NCBI RefSeq assembly: GCF_000018545.1
Contig: NC_012587.1
Location: forward strand, 2,356,001 to 2,420,000
Length of the DNA: 64,000 bases
Direction of reading: 5' to 3'
Source of the DNA: Sinorhizobium fredii NGR234
GTDB taxonomy: Bacteria; Pseudomonadota; Alphaproteobacteria; Rhizobiales; Rhizobiaceae
Below, in pieces: positions 19,895 through 29,035 of the stretch. The position numbers and the translations under genes were made by a program. Position 1 is the first letter of the stretch. Each line of letters opens with the position of its first letter. Under the pieces are notes generated by a model. It saw only the letters and a program-made list of their open reading frames with translations, had not been told where the DNA came from and did no database searches.

Positions 19895-20378
19895 GCATCA
19901 CCCTAAAGGCACGGCGGGAGGCACGCGAAGTCACGTTCACAAGACGCAACGCTGCAAACCCAACACCGGATACCGACACACTATGATTGCTGGACCTGCG
20001 GCTATCCTGGCTTCTTTACCCTGCCCGGAGCTTGCGCTGCCCGTTTCGAATCATCATTTAAAATCAGTGTATAATGGCAGAGTCACCCTGCCAGCCCCTG
20101 AGCCGAAAAATTGCAGGGAAGAAGTCTCGTCGCCTTAGGATTTTGATTCAGCGGGGGTGCTTAACCGACTCTGCGATAAGGGTTTTTTGGCAGTGTCCAC
20201 AGGTGGAAAACTTTTCAGCTTTCGTTAACCCTGACGCTGAAAGCAGCGGTTGTGGCGAAACGCATCGACCGGCGAGTCGGTCGGCCAAGAAACTTGCCGG
20301 ATTCCACAGCGGCCGGAGCCGCCGCCCGCCCGCGGCTCGAAGGCGGAATTCCAATCCTTGCGGCGGCCCTTCTTCCGA
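19895..20378. promoter_or_regulatory. intergenic region with GANTC (CcrM) cluster
   Basis: A 484-base gap that carries the ybjN-proC promoter. Five GANTC sites occur: GAATC 20048-20052, GAGTC 20080-20084, GATTC 20145-20149, GACTC 20167-20171, GATTC 20300-20304; four lie within 124 bases. CcrM methylates GANTC in alphaproteobacteria and marks cell-cycle promoters. A consensus TATAAT (20070-20075) and a DnaA-box-like GTGTCCACA near 20193-20202 are also present. No gene was found. Regulation by methylation is inference. Confidence 0.4.
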
Positions 20379-20666
20379 CTATTTGCCCGTCGTGATGTCG
20401 CCGGTGACCTGACCTGTCGCGGCAAGACGATCTTCAAGCGCCACAATGCGGGCGAGCAAGGCGTCGTTCTCCTCGCGCGCCTTTGCAGCCATCTCCTTGA
20501 CGGCCTCGAACTCCTCGCGCTTCACCACGTCCAGCGAATTCAGCCAGCCTTCCGCCTGCGCACGAAAGGCTGTTTCGACCTCGCGTCGGACGCCCTGGGC
20601 CGCACCGGCAGCATCCGTCATCAACCTGGCAAGATCATCGAGAATGCGGTTGGCCCCTGTGCTCAT
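20379..20666 (-). CDS. ubiK: UbiK-type accessory factor (BMFP domain)
   Basis: A 95-residue protein of the UbiK/YqiC family, a ubiquinone-synthesis accessory factor that is membrane associated. It has the family plan: an N-terminal amphipathic segment (NRILDDLARLMTDAAGAAQG), VRREVETAFRAQAEGWLNSL, and a C-terminal coiled coil (VKREEFEAVKEMAAKAREEN then LLARIVALEDRLA). The ATG at 20666 follows GGAGACGAAACG; an upstream in-frame Met is rejected. It is divergent from lgt. The family call is good; the ubiquinone role is carried over from enterobacteria. Confidence 0.85.
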   Translation of the reverse strand: MSTGANRILDDLARLMTDAAGAAQGVRREVETAFRAQAEGWLNSLDVVKREEFEAVKEMAAKAREENDALLARIVALEDRLAATGQVTGDITTGK

Positions 20667-20839
20667 CGTTTCGTCTCCATTTCGCTCGCGCCTCATGGGC
20701 GAGCCCCGTGATTTTCAGGTAGGGTCGTGCGCACAAGGATGCAAGGAAAATCAGAGTGTCCGGCGGAAAGACCGGGCAGCCGCTTGACCACGCCTGCTTC
20801 GACCGCCATGTTCCGCCGACCGACCGGCCGGCACGAGAG

Positions 20840-21691
20840 ATGACCTTGGAAACACTGATTACCCGCCTTGCCATTCTCCCCTTCCCCGAAATCGATCCCG
20901 TGATCTTCACGATCGGACCGCTCGCCGTACACTGGTATGGCCTCGCCTATGTGGCCGGCATCCTGCTCGGCTGGTTCTACGCCCGTCGCATGGTCCAGAA
21001 TCCCTCGCTCTGGCGCAACGATTCGCCCCCGCTCGGTCTGACGCAGCTCGATGATTTCCTGCTCTGGGCGGCCGGCGGCATCGTCCTTGGCGGGCGCCTC
21101 GGCTACATTCTCTTCTACGACCTCGGCTCGGTGCTGCAAAACCCGGTCCGCGCCATCGAGATCTGGAACGGCGGCATGTCCTTCCATGGGGGCCTTCTGG
21201 GCACGACGCTGGCGATCGTCGTCTTTGCCCGCAGGAACGCCATACCCATCTGGAGCCTGCTCGATGTCGTGGCGGCCGTTGCGCCGATCGGCCTCTTCTT
21301 CGGCCGCATCGCCAATTTCATCAACGGCGAGCTCTGGGGGCGGCTTTCTTCCATGCCCTGGGCAGTCGTCTTCCCGAACGGCGGTCCTTTCCCGCGCCAC
21401 CCGAGCCAGCTTTACGAGGCTCTTCTCGAGGGAATTCTGCTTCTCCTTGCCCTTACCTATCTCGTCCATCGCCGTGAAGCCCTGAAGACGCCCGGGTTCG
21501 TCACCGGCATCTTTGTCTGCGGCTATGCCGCCAGCCGCATTTTCGTCGAATTCTTCCGCGAACCGGACGCACAGATCGGCTATCTTGCCGGCGGCTGGCT
21601 GACCATGGGCATGGTGCTTTCGCTGCCGATGGCTCTGGTCGGAATATGGGCCATTGCGCGGGCGCGCAGGGCGGCAGCCGCCGCCGCATAA
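20840..21691 (+). CDS. lgt: prolipoprotein diacylglyceryl transferase
   Basis: Transfers diacylglyceryl from phosphatidylglycerol to the lipobox cysteine of prolipoproteins in the inner membrane. The 283-residue protein has about seven membrane helices, the [20 protein letters not shown] start, [17 protein letters not shown], and the Lgt signature [14 protein letters not shown] with [13 protein letters not shown] downstream. The chosen start [20 protein letters not shown] gives normal length; an in-frame GTG 28 codons upstream adds hydrophilic residues without family support. It starts a run of codirectional genes reaching to prs. Confidence 0.95.
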   Translation: MTLETLITRLAILPFPEIDPVIFTIGPLAVHWYGLAYVAGILLGWFYARRMVQNPSLWRNDSPPLGLTQLDDFLLWAAGGIVLGGRLGYILFYDLGSVLQNPVRAIEIWNGGMSFHGGLLGTTLAIVVFARRNAIPIWSLLDVVAAVAPIGLFFGRIANFINGELWGRLSSMPWAVVFPNGGPFPRHPSQLYEALLEGILLLLALTYLVHRREALKTPGFVTGIFVCGYAASRIFVEFFREPDAQIGYLAGGWLTMGMVLSLPMALVGIWAIARARRAAAAAA

Positions 21692-21703
21692 ACGGACTGG
21701 TGC

Positions 21704-22807
21704 ATGACGAACCCTCTCGCCGACAAGATCAAGGCGCTGATCAGGACCAATGGGCCGATCAGCGTCACCGATTATTTTTCCCTCTGCCTCGCCGATCCGC
21801 AGCACGGCTACTATCGCGTTCGCGAGCCCTTCGGACGGGCCGGAGACTTTACGACCGCGCCGGAGATCAGCCAGCTCTTCGGCGAGATGATCGGGATATT
21901 CCTGGTTCACGCCTGGCAAGAGCACGGCTCCCCGGCGCAGGTTGTCATCGCAGAAATCGGCCCGGGCCGGGGCACGATGATGTCGGATATGCTGCGTGTC
22001 ATCGGCCGCCTGGCGCCCGATCTCTACGCGGCCGCCGACGTGCATCTCGTCGAAACCAGCGAAAGACTGCGCAAGGTGCAGGCCGAAACGCTGGCCAGCC
22101 ATGACGGCAAGATTCAGTGGCACGCAAGCTTCGACAGTTTGCCTTCCGGCTTCCTGCTTCTCGCCGCGAACGAGCTTTTCGACGCAATACCGATTCGCCA
22201 ATTCGTCCGGACCGCACAGGGATTCCGCGAACGCATGGTCGGGCTCGATGCCGATGACGAACTGACCTTTGCTGCCGGTGTGGCCGGCATCGATTCCTCT
22301 TTGCTGCCGACACCGGCGCAATCGGTCGCCGAGGGCACGATCCTGGAGGTCGCCCCCGCCCGCGATGCGGTAATGGCGGCGCTTTGCGAGCGCCTCCGTG
22401 CGGACGCAGGCACGGCAATCCTTATCGATTACGGCCATCTGGCCACGGGCTACGGCGACACGCTGCAGGCCGTCCGCAATCACCGGTACGACCCTCCCCT
22501 TGCCAATCCGGGACGCGCCGATCTCACTAGCCACGTAGACTTCGAGCAACTGGCGCTGCGCGCCAAGACGGAAGGCCTGCAGGTGAACGGCCTCGCCCGT
22601 CAGGGCGACTTCCTGATCGGCCTGGGCCTGCTCGACCGGGCGGCGGCCCTTGGCCGCGACAAGGATCTAGCGACCCAGGAGCGCATCCGCGACGATGTCG
22701 AGCGGCTCGCCGGCGCCGGTGCTGGAAAGATGGGCGAACTGTTCAAGGTGCTGGCCGTCAGCAGTCCGGAAGTGGCTTTGGCGCCCTTCCGAAAGAAGGC
22801 ACGGTAG
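21704..22807 (+). CDS. SAM-dependent methyltransferase, MidA/NDUFAF7 family
   Basis: A 367-residue class I methyltransferase of the COG1565 group. The mitochondrial relative NDUFAF7 methylates an arginine in complex I, so a role in complex I assembly is plausible. It has VTDYFSLCLADPQHGYYRVR, the GRAGDFTTAPEISQLFGEMI signature, the SAM-binding EIGPGRGTMMSDMLRV, ANELFDAIPIRQFV and IDYGHLATGYGDTLQAV. It begins 12 bases after lgt and is probably cotranscribed with it. Confidence 0.9.
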   Translation: MTNPLADKIKALIRTNGPISVTDYFSLCLADPQHGYYRVREPFGRAGDFTTAPEISQLFGEMIGIFLVHAWQEHGSPAQVVIAEIGPGRGTMMSDMLRVIGRLAPDLYAAADVHLVETSERLRKVQAETLASHDGKIQWHASFDSLPSGFLLLAANELFDAIPIRQFVRTAQGFRERMVGLDADDELTFAAGVAGIDSSLLPTPAQSVAEGTILEVAPARDAVMAALCERLRADAGTAILIDYGHLATGYGDTLQAVRNHRYDPPLANPGRADLTSHVDFEQLALRAKTEGLQVNGLARQGDFLIGLGLLDRAAALGRDKDLATQERIRDDVERLAGAGAGKMGELFKVLAVSSPEVALAPFRKKAR

Positions 22808-22976
22808 CAGGGGAAGACCGCAATTTCGGCGCGGAGCCGACCGTCGTCTCGCGGTTCCGCGATTGACAGTCCTGGCCGCCCGGGCCAACATCGCCCGGCA
22901 AATCAGCCGCAAATCATCGGGCCGGACGCGCCCTCCATCCGACGAAACCAAGTAAATTCAAGGGCGAGAACACCGA

Positions 22977-23771
22977 ATGCAGGACGACGCCTCGCTTTCA
23001 CCCGTGCAGAGCCCGCTCTTCGGCGCCGAGGCGGGGCCAGAGATCGCGCATGGCTATTTCACCCGTCGGGGCGGCGTTTCCGAGGGCATCTATCGCGGCC
23101 TCAATGTCGGCCTCGGTTCCAATGACGATCGCGAGCGCGTCGGCGAGAACCGCGCCCGGGTCGCCCGCTGGTTCAATGCCGAGCCTCGCCGTCTTGCAAC
23201 GGTTCATCAGATTCATTCCCCGGATGCGATCGTCGTCGACGGCAACTACGACGGTGCACGACCGGACGCCGATGCGCTGGTGACGGCGACGCCCGGCATC
23301 GTGCTCGGCGTGCTGTCGGCCGATTGCGGCCCGGTGCTCTTCGCCGACCCGCAGGCGCGCGTCATCGGCGCCGCCCATGCCGGCTGGAAAGGAGCGCTCG
23401 GCGGTGTACTGGAAAGCACGATCGACGCAATGGTTTCGCTCGGCGCGCGCCGGGAGCGCATTGTCGCCTGTCTCGGACCATCGATCAGCCGTCAGCACTA
23501 CGAAGTCGGCCCGGAGTTCGTCGAACGCTTCCTGGCGGCCGACGACAGCTATGCATCCTTCTTCAGCCCGTCCGGCCGCAACGGCCATGCGATGTTCGAC
23601 CTGCCCGGGCTGACGGTCCGGCGGCTGAAGGGCGCTGGCGTGGCGGCGGAAAACCTCGATATCTGCACCTATGCCGACGAGGACCGCTTCTTCTCCTATC
23701 GCCGCACCACGCATCGGCAGGAGGCCGACTACGGGCGGCAGATATCCGCAATTTGCATACGGGAGGCTTGA
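22977..23771 (+). CDS. pgeF: YfiH/PgeF multicopper-type purine nucleoside phosphorylase
   Basis: A 264-residue laccase-domain protein. Family members have been reported as purine nucleoside phosphorylases and as peptidoglycan-editing factors. Metal-site motifs are VHQIHSPDAIVVDG, VLSADCGPVLFADP and AAHAGWKGALGGVLEST; SISRQHYEVGPEF and TYADEDRFFSYRR complete the fold. Length is normal. The stop overlaps by one base of spacing with the next gene (TGA-g-ATG), which suggests coupling. Confidence 0.9.
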   Translation: MQDDASLSPVQSPLFGAEAGPEIAHGYFTRRGGVSEGIYRGLNVGLGSNDDRERVGENRARVARWFNAEPRRLATVHQIHSPDAIVVDGNYDGARPDADALVTATPGIVLGVLSADCGPVLFADPQARVIGAAHAGWKGALGGVLESTIDAMVSLGARRERIVACLGPSISRQHYEVGPEFVERFLAADDSYASFFSPSGRNGHAMFDLPGLTVRRLKGAGVAAENLDICTYADEDRFFSYRRTTHRQEADYGRQISAICIREA

Positions 23772-23772
23772 G

Positions 23773-24924
23773 ATGGCGCTTCACTTCGCCGAAGAGGAAT
23801 ATGCATCGCGCCTGGCACGGCTGACGGCCAGGATGCAGGAAGAAAGGCTCGATGCCGTCCTCCTCTTCGCGCAGGAGAGCTTGTACTGGCTGACCGGCTA
23901 CGATACCTTCGGCTACTGCTTCTTCCAGACGCTCGTCGTCAAGCGGGACGGCTCGATGGTTCTGCTTACCCGTTCGGCCGACCTGCGCCAGGCGCGCCAC
24001 ACATCCAACATCGAGCGCATCGAGATCTGGGTGGATCGCGTCAACGCCGATCCCGCCATGGACCTCAAGAACCTCTTGAGCGAGCTCGACCTGCTCGGTT
24101 GCCGCATCGGCATCGAGTACGATACGCATGGCATGACCGGCAAGACGGCGCGCCTCGTCGACAATCAGCTCTCGACCTTCGGTGAACTGGTCGACGTCTC
24201 GATGCTCGTCAGCCGTCTGCGCCTCATCAAGAGCGCGTCGGAAATCGCCCATGTCGAGAAGGCCGCGAGCCTTGCCGACGATGCGCTCGACGCCGCCTTG
24301 CCGCTGATCCGTCCGGGCGGCAGCGAGGCCGATATCCTCGCGGCCATGCAGGGCGCCGTCTTTGCCGGCGGCGGCGACTATCCGGCCAACGAATTCATCA
24401 TCGGTTCCGGCGCCGATGCGCTGCTCTGCCGGTACAAGGCCGGCCGGCGCGTGCTCGACGCCAATGACCAGCTCACCCTCGAATGGGCCGGCGTCAGCGC
24501 CCATTATCACGCGGCGATGATGCGCACGATCGTGATCGGCGAACCCACCAACCGACACCGCGAACTTTACAGCGCCTGCCGCGAGACGATCCAGGCAATC
24601 GAGATGGTGCTGCGGCCCGGCAATACCTTCGGCACGGTCTTCGATGTCCATTCGAGGATCATGGACGAGCGCGGCCTCGCCCGCCATCGCCTGAATGCCT
24701 GCGGTTATTCGCTCGGCGCCCGCTTCTCGCCCTCCTGGATGGAGCACCAGATGTTCCATGTCGGCAATCCGCAGGAGATAGAGCCGGACATGTCGCTCTT
24801 CGTGCACATGATCATCATGGATTCCGACAGCGGGACGGCGATGACGCTCGGCCAGACCTACCTCACGACCGACGACAGCCCGCGGCCGCTGTCGCGCTAC
24901 GGGCTGGACTTCATATCTGCGTAA
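23773..24924 (+). CDS. creatinase-fold M24 protein lacking the usual metal ligands
   Basis: A 383-residue protein with a creatinase N-terminal domain (ARLTARMQEERLDAVLLFAQ, YDTFGYCFFQTLVV) and a pita-bread M24 domain from about residue 150. In metal-dependent M24 peptidases two Asp, a His and two Glu bind metal. Here the first-Asp region reads LEWAGVSAHYHAAMMRT, with the Asp positions replaced, while the histidine region SPSWMEHQMFHVGN survives. That fits non-metallo members such as creatinase or ectoine hydrolase more than an aminopeptidase. Substrate unknown. The start MALHFAEEEYASRLARL follows GGAGGCTTGAG. Confidence 0.85.
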   Translation: MALHFAEEEYASRLARLTARMQEERLDAVLLFAQESLYWLTGYDTFGYCFFQTLVVKRDGSMVLLTRSADLRQARHTSNIERIEIWVDRVNADPAMDLKNLLSELDLLGCRIGIEYDTHGMTGKTARLVDNQLSTFGELVDVSMLVSRLRLIKSASEIAHVEKAASLADDALDAALPLIRPGGSEADILAAMQGAVFAGGGDYPANEFIIGSGADALLCRYKAGRRVLDANDQLTLEWAGVSAHYHAAMMRTIVIGEPTNRHRELYSACRETIQAIEMVLRPGNTFGTVFDVHSRIMDERGLARHRLNACGYSLGARFSPSWMEHQMFHVGNPQEIEPDMSLFVHMIIMDSDSGTAMTLGQTYLTTDDSPRPLSRYGLDFISA

Positions 24925-25025
24925 GGAAATCGTCCTATGCTTCCGGCGAGAAACGAGAGGAAGTGCGGCAGCCGGCTTTCCGGCCGCACACCGCGCCGAC
25001 CAGTTCGAGCCAGACGGTGGGAACG

Positions 25026-25934
25026 ATGCGAAAGCAGATCATGCCTATCGCAAGCCTTGGTCTTGCCGCAGCCATTGCCGGCTGCAACACCACGGACGCC
25101 CTGATCCCGCAAGTGGACGTGGGCGGCGGAACCTTCCGCTCGCCACCGGTGACGCAGTCGGATCTCGACGCCATGTCCGCGCAGACCGCCGTGATGCCGG
25201 TGGAAAGCGTGCCGGCAAGCCGCACGGCAGCCTTCTCGGCGCAACCGAATGTTTCCGGTCCGCCAACGCAATACGCAACTGGTCACACCGACTACACGGA
25301 TCCCGCCGGGACGCTCGAGGGCCAGGCAAACCGCCTCGCCGAGGGCGTTGCACCGGTGCAGACCATGCAGCCCCAGCCGCCGCAGGCAGAAAATCCACCG
25401 CCGCAGGCAGAAAATCCACCGCCGCAGGCAGAAAATCCACCGGCGCAGGCAAGACGTATCGCGCCGCCAGGGGAAGAAGGCGCCGAGCAGCCGGCGCAGA
25501 CCGAAGTCGCGAGCGAACCGCAGGAGACGCGGCAGGCCGCCGCTTCGCCGGCGCCGGCGGCCACGGGTGCCGGCGGCATCCGCTTCCTGCCGATCATCGG
25601 CGCTCCGGTTCAGGCCGTAACGCCCCTCTCGAAGCAGCTCGGCGCCTCGGCCCGGGCGCAGGGCATCACCATCAAGAGCTCCGCCGACACGTCGAGCGAC
25701 CATATCCTCAAGGGCTATTTTTCGGCGCTCAACGACGACGGCAAGACGACGGTCGTCTACGTCTGGGACGTTCTCGACGGCAGCGGCAACCGCCTGCACC
25801 GCATCCAGGGGCAGGACACGGTGGAAGGCAGCGCCGCTGAACCCTGGAGCGCCATCCCGCCGCAGACGATGCAGGCGATCGCCGAGAAGACGATCGACGC
25901 CTACCTCGAATGGCGCCAGTCCCAGCGCGGTTGA
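25026..25934 (+). CDS. proline-rich lipoprotein of unknown function
   Basis: A 302-residue lipoprotein. The lipobox AAIAGC is near residues 16-21 (MPIASLGLAAAIAGCNT). The middle is disordered and rich in Pro/Gln/Ala, with three tandem copies of the seven-residue unit PPQAENP and a degenerate fourth. The C-terminal domain from about residue 185 (GIRFLPIIGAPVQAVTPLSK, DHILKGYFSALNDDGKTTVV, YVWDVLDGSGNRLHRIQGQD) resembles rhizobial lipoproteins of unknown function. The linker could span the periplasm. The ATG follows GTGGGAACG. A much longer in-frame ORF upstream overlaps the M24 gene and is not credible. Confidence 0.8.
   Translation: MRKQIMPIASLGLAAAIAGCNTTDALIPQVDVGGGTFRSPPVTQSDLDAMSAQTAVMPVESVPASRTAAFSAQPNVSGPPTQYATGHTDYTDPAGTLEGQANRLAEGVAPVQTMQPQPPQAENPPPQAENPPPQAENPPAQARRIAPPGEEGAEQPAQTEVASEPQETRQAAASPAPAATGAGGIRFLPIIGAPVQAVTPLSKQLGASARAQGITIKSSADTSSDHILKGYFSALNDDGKTTVVYVWDVLDGSGNRLHRIQGQDTVEGSAAEPWSAIPPQTMQAIAEKTIDAYLEWRQSQRG
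25377..25439 (+). repeat. three perfect 21-base tandem repeats
   Basis: The unit begins CCGCCGCAGGCAGAAAATCC and occurs three times without mismatch (25377, 25398, 25419), followed by a partial diverged copy. It encodes PPQAENP in the proline-rich linker of the lipoprotein. Being in frame (21 bases), copy-number change would lengthen or shorten the linker without breaking the gene. Confidence 0.95.
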
Positions 25935-26132
25935 CGCAAAGTTTTTAGGATAATAGGCGCTGCGGCGCAGCAATCCCCTTGCATTCACCTTCAAGGACGC
26001 TAAAAAGCGGCCGATCAGCTCTGACAGCGGCCATCGCAGCGATTGCCCGCGATCGGAATGGCTCAGGGAATTTGCGCGGACAATCCCGGACTGGACCGGA
26101 CGGTGGCCGCGCCAGCTCAAGGCGGACCGTCT

Positions 26133-27065
26133 ATGAAGGTTTTCGCAGGCAATTCGAACCGGCTGCTGGCCGAAGCGATCTGCAACTATCTCAACCTGCC
26201 GCTCGGCAAAGCCACGGTGCGGCGCTTCGCCGACCAGGAGATCTTCGTCGAGATCGGCGAGAACGTGCGCGGCGAGGATGTGTTCATCGTCCAGTCGACC
26301 TCCTTCCCGACCAACGATCATCTGATGGAACTTCTCATCATGATCGACGCGGTCCGCCGCTCCTCCGCCCGCCGCATCACCGCCGTGCTTCCCTATTTCG
26401 GCTATGCCCGGCAGGACCGCAAGCCCGGACCCCGCACCCCGATCTCCGCCAAGCTGGTCGCCAACCTCATCACCGAAGCCGGCGCCGACCGCGTCCTCAC
26501 CCTCGATCTCCATGCCGGCCAGATCCAGGGCTTCTTCGATATCCCGACCGACAATCTCTATGCGGTTCCGATCCTGGCGCGCGACGTCAAGGAGCACTAC
26601 GACCTTAAGAACGTCACGGTCGTTTCGCCGGACGTCGGCGGCGTCGTGCGTGCCCGGGCGCTTGCCAAGCGGCTCGACTGTCTGCTGGCGATCGTCGACA
26701 AGCGTCGCGATCGCCCCGGTGAATCGGAGGTCATGAACGTCATTGGTGACGTCCACGGCAAGGATTGCATCCTGATCGACGACATCGTCGATTCCGGCGG
26801 CACGCTCTGCAACGCCGCCGAGGCGCTGCTCAAGAACGGCGCTACCAGCGTCACCGCCTACATCACCCACGGCGTGCTCTCCGGCGGCGCATGCGCCCGC
26901 GTTACCTCCTCGATGCTGAAGGAACTGGTGATCACGGATTCCATCCAGCCGACCACCGCGGTGCAATCGGCCCACAACATCCGCGTCATCTCGACCGCCG
27001 GCCTGATCGGCGAAGCCATCAGCCGCACCAGCCAGGAAGAATCGGTTTCGAGCCTGTTCGACTGA
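26133..27065 (+). CDS. prs: ribose-phosphate pyrophosphokinase
   Basis: Makes PRPP from ribose 5-phosphate and ATP for nucleotide, histidine and tryptophan synthesis. The 310-residue enzyme starts [20 protein letters not shown] and has the [12 protein letters not shown] loop, [40 protein letters not shown] and the PRPP motif [18 protein letters not shown]. An upstream in-frame ATG at 26043 would add 30 residues not typical of the family. A gap of about 200 bases before it carries its own promoter; a terminator follows directly. Confidence 0.97.
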   Translation: MKVFAGNSNRLLAEAICNYLNLPLGKATVRRFADQEIFVEIGENVRGEDVFIVQSTSFPTNDHLMELLIMIDAVRRSSARRITAVLPYFGYARQDRKPGPRTPISAKLVANLITEAGADRVLTLDLHAGQIQGFFDIPTDNLYAVPILARDVKEHYDLKNVTVVSPDVGGVVRARALAKRLDCLLAIVDKRRDRPGESEVMNVIGDVHGKDCILIDDIVDSGGTLCNAAEALLKNGATSVTAYITHGVLSGGACARVTSSMLKELVITDSIQPTTAVQSAHNIRVISTAGLIGEAISRTSQEESVSSLFD

Positions 27066-27085
27066 GGCCGCGTCTCGATACATGG

Positions 27086-27122
27086 AGCCGATCGCCTTGG
27101 ACGCGATCGGCTAATCTCTTTT
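27086..27122 (+). terminator. intrinsic terminator of prs
   Basis: AGCCGATCGC (27086-27095) pairs perfectly with GCGATCGGCT (27103-27112) across a seven-base loop, followed by AATCTCTTTTT. It lies about 20 bases past the prs stop. Confidence 0.9.
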
Positions 27123-27512
27123 TACATCAAAGACATATGATGCCGTTGCTCGGGGGATACGCCAAGATACCGTATTCATTGACCTCGCGTGACGTCCGCA
27201 TGAGCCCTTGCAAGAGCAGTCCGAGCAAAGCACCACGGACGCTGATGCGCTTCACGCCGCCTGCAGTTCCTTGGCCGTAAAGGTTCGCCGGCACCCGCGT
27301 CTTCGAGAGCCTTTCGGAATGGCAGGGGTCGAGCCGAAGCGGCCATTGAAAGCCGCGAAGTGTGTGTCTCGATGCCGCACATCTTAGACGTTCGACGCCC
27401 CTGCGGCTGGGCGTCCTCAAAAAGAAGACGGAGCACCTCGCGCCAATAAGCTGGCACACAGTCGTCTCGCCACCCCAATACAGCCGAATCCCTCTTCCCC
27501 GACCGCAATGCT
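27123..27512. other. unexplained region between prs and the secretion operon
   Basis: About 390 bases with no recognised gene. On the minus strand an ORF at 27127-27516 starts with a GTG overlapping the gspJ stop as GTGA, mimicking the overlaps inside the operon, but its 129-residue product (MKHCGRGRGIRLYWGGETTV...) has no family likeness, no membrane or signal features and odd composition. It could be a remnant beyond the operon end. Confidence 0.35.
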
Positions 27513-28187
27513 TCACCTCGACATACCGATCGTTCTGGACGCTCTGAACTGTTCGCCTTTTGTGGAAAGCTCGACCTGAAAGCGAATGGCGACTGGTAAA
27601 TGGGGGCGCCCGGTCCAGTCATCCATCCAAACCGCGTTACCACCTGCATCCATCATCATGTACTGAAAGGTAATCCCGGTGATTTCTGGGTGCAGCACGA
27701 GCTTTTCTTCATTTTTATTCCGCCCGTCCTGTCCCAACCGACGCGGCAGCGACGTTCGGACCAGCGTGCCTCGACCAGCGGGTGATTCCATACTGAAGTC
27801 TACCTCTCTGAGCGCCCGTGAAAGGAAGCCTGTGCGCACCACGGCAGTAAAGCGAACTTCATTTCCCGAGCCCGCCAACGAGACGGGCTCGGCTGAGGCT
27901 GCCCCCAGCAACGGCAGTTCCAGTGCACCGGCTAACTCGTCCGCTACGCGATCAGCAACCCCCTCGGCGACTGACTGGGAAGCGGACCTTTCGCCGAGCC
28001 GCAACAGACCTTGTAGCTGACGCGCGCCACCGATCATCATGGCGGCCATGACAGAAGCGATAGCCAGCACGACGAGTACCTCGATCAGGGTATATCCGTC
28101 CCTAGCGCCTGAACTCAGCGGCCCAGGCGACGAGGCCGAAATGTTCGCTCCGGAGGCAACCCCGCACCGCCGGTCAATGGTCAACAT
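27513..28187 (-). CDS. gspJ: type II secretion minor pseudopilin GspJ
   Basis: A 224-residue minor pseudopilin. After a long 30-residue leader the prepilin cleavage site reads ARDG/YTLIEVLVVLAIASVMAA, with Glu at +5 and the hydrophobic helix. The C-terminal domain (LHPEITGITFQYMMMDAGGN, AVWMDDWTGRPHLPVAIRF) is GspJ-like. In the model machine GspI, J and K form the tip of the pseudopilus. The gene overlaps gspI by 14 bases, with GAGGAG before its ATG, and is the last recognisable gene of the operon. The long leader is unusual compared with the 6-12 residues of enteric GspJ. Confidence 0.8.
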   Translation of the reverse strand: MLTIDRRCGVASGANISASSPGPLSSGARDGYTLIEVLVVLAIASVMAAMMIGGARQLQGLLRLGERSASQSVAEGVADRVADELAGALELPLLGAASAEPVSLAGSGNEVRFTAVVRTGFLSRALREVDFSMESPAGRGTLVRTSLPRRLGQDGRNKNEEKLVLHPEITGITFQYMMMDAGGNAVWMDDWTGRPHLPVAIRFQVELSTKGEQFRASRTIGMSR

Positions 28188-28578
28188 CAGACTCCTCGCG
28201 CTTTGCTACCGCGAAGTATGTAACGTAAGTGCGAATGAGCTTTCCCTGCGGGTTAACGACGCTCAGCGACGCGCGAACCACTTGCCCATCGATCGCCCCG
28301 CCGGATAGAAGTGTTCGGCTTATCCGCCAGGCATAACCTTCGGGGGTGCGGCCAGCCTCCTCTCCGATGATCGTGCCGCGCTTGTCGAGATGCTCAATAA
28401 GAATCGCGCTGACCAATCGGTCCGCCATCCCAATTTCCCTGGTCGTGGAGAATACTCTGACTGCGGTCGAAACGCTCTGATTGGCGACCACGAGAGCCGT
28501 CGACAAGATCAGGAACGCGATCAGCATCTCAAGGAGAGTGAACCCCTCGTCTCGATCAATTCTGGGAGTCATCGGCAT
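28174..28578 (-). CDS. gspI: type II secretion minor pseudopilin GspI
   Basis: A small pseudopilin of about 134 residues. The cleavage site is in RDEG/FTLLEMLIAFLILSTALV with Glu +5. The body (RVFSTTREIGMADRLVSAIL, RTPEGYAWRISRTLLSGGAI) fits GspI. The start is uncertain: ATG at 28578, ATG at 28572 or a TTG at 28587, all overlapping the gspH end. Position between H and J supports the assignment. Confidence 0.78.
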   Translation of the reverse strand: MPMTPRIDRDEGFTLLEMLIAFLILSTALVVANQSVSTAVRVFSTTREIGMADRLVSAILIEHLDKRGTIIGEEAGRTPEGYAWRISRTLLSGGAIDGQVVRASLSVVNPQGKLIRTYVTYFAVAKREESDVDH

Positions 28579-29035
28579 ACTCGACAAGCCCAGTCAGCCA
28601 ATTGACGCGCAGCTTGGCCCACTCTCCGTGAGCATTGGCGATGCTGATCTCGGCTCCGGAGGAAGAGCCGTCCGGAAGAAAGGTGATGCTCGAGACCGCG
28701 TCGCCAGTACCGGCCTCCTGTCCAGCGGTCACGACGAATGAGTATTCGGCGGGCAGGATCACCTCGGAATTATTCGCGGCAATAATCACCCTCTTATCCT
28801 GCATATCGAAGCGTGCCGATTGGGCTCGCCCGGAATTTAGCGCCCTGAAACGCAGCGCCACGAGACTCCGACCGATCTTATGAGCGAAAACCTCAGGCGA
28901 GTTCACCCCGCGCAGAACGCCGACGCCGAGGAATGAGATGCCGGTGGCAGTGGCGATGACCGCCAGAACAACGAGCATCTCAAGCAGCGTATAACCGGCT
29001 GTGCCTCGTCGGGTATCGGCCACGGGGTCCATCAT
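28556..29035 (-). CDS. gspH: type II secretion minor pseudopilin GspH
   Basis: A 159-residue pseudopilin with TAG/YTLLEMLVVLAVIATATG as cleavage site and helix, Glu at +5. The globular part (KIGRSLVALRFRALNSGRAQ, RFDMQDKRVIIAA, ISIANAHGEWAKLRVNWLTG) matches the GspH/FimT fold. It starts on the ATG overlapping the gspF stop (ATGATG) and overlaps gspI downstream. Assignment rests on the fold-type motif and gene order. Confidence 0.82.
   Translation of the reverse strand: MMDPVADTRRGTAGYTLLEMLVVLAVIATATGISFLGVGVLRGVNSPEVFAHKIGRSLVALRFRALNSGRAQSARFDMQDKRVIIAANNSEVILPAEYSFVVTAGQEAGTGDAVSSITFLPDGSSSGAEISIANAHGEWAKLRVNWLTGLVEYADDSQN

Noticed and set aside
20180..20240. Possible chromosomal replication origin from a DnaA-box-like sequence and A+T-rich DNA
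   Set aside because: Only one poor DnaA-box match and no hemE, parAB or dnaA neighbourhood; a promoter is more likely.
20693..22549. 618-codon minus-strand ORF
   Set aside because: Antisense to lgt and the MidA-like gene; no recognisable domain.
27127..27516. 129-codon minus-strand ORF overlapping the gspJ stop as GTGA
   Set aside because: The overlap is suggestive, but the product has no hydrophobic, signal or family features and no GspN likeness, so it is reported only as an unexplained region.
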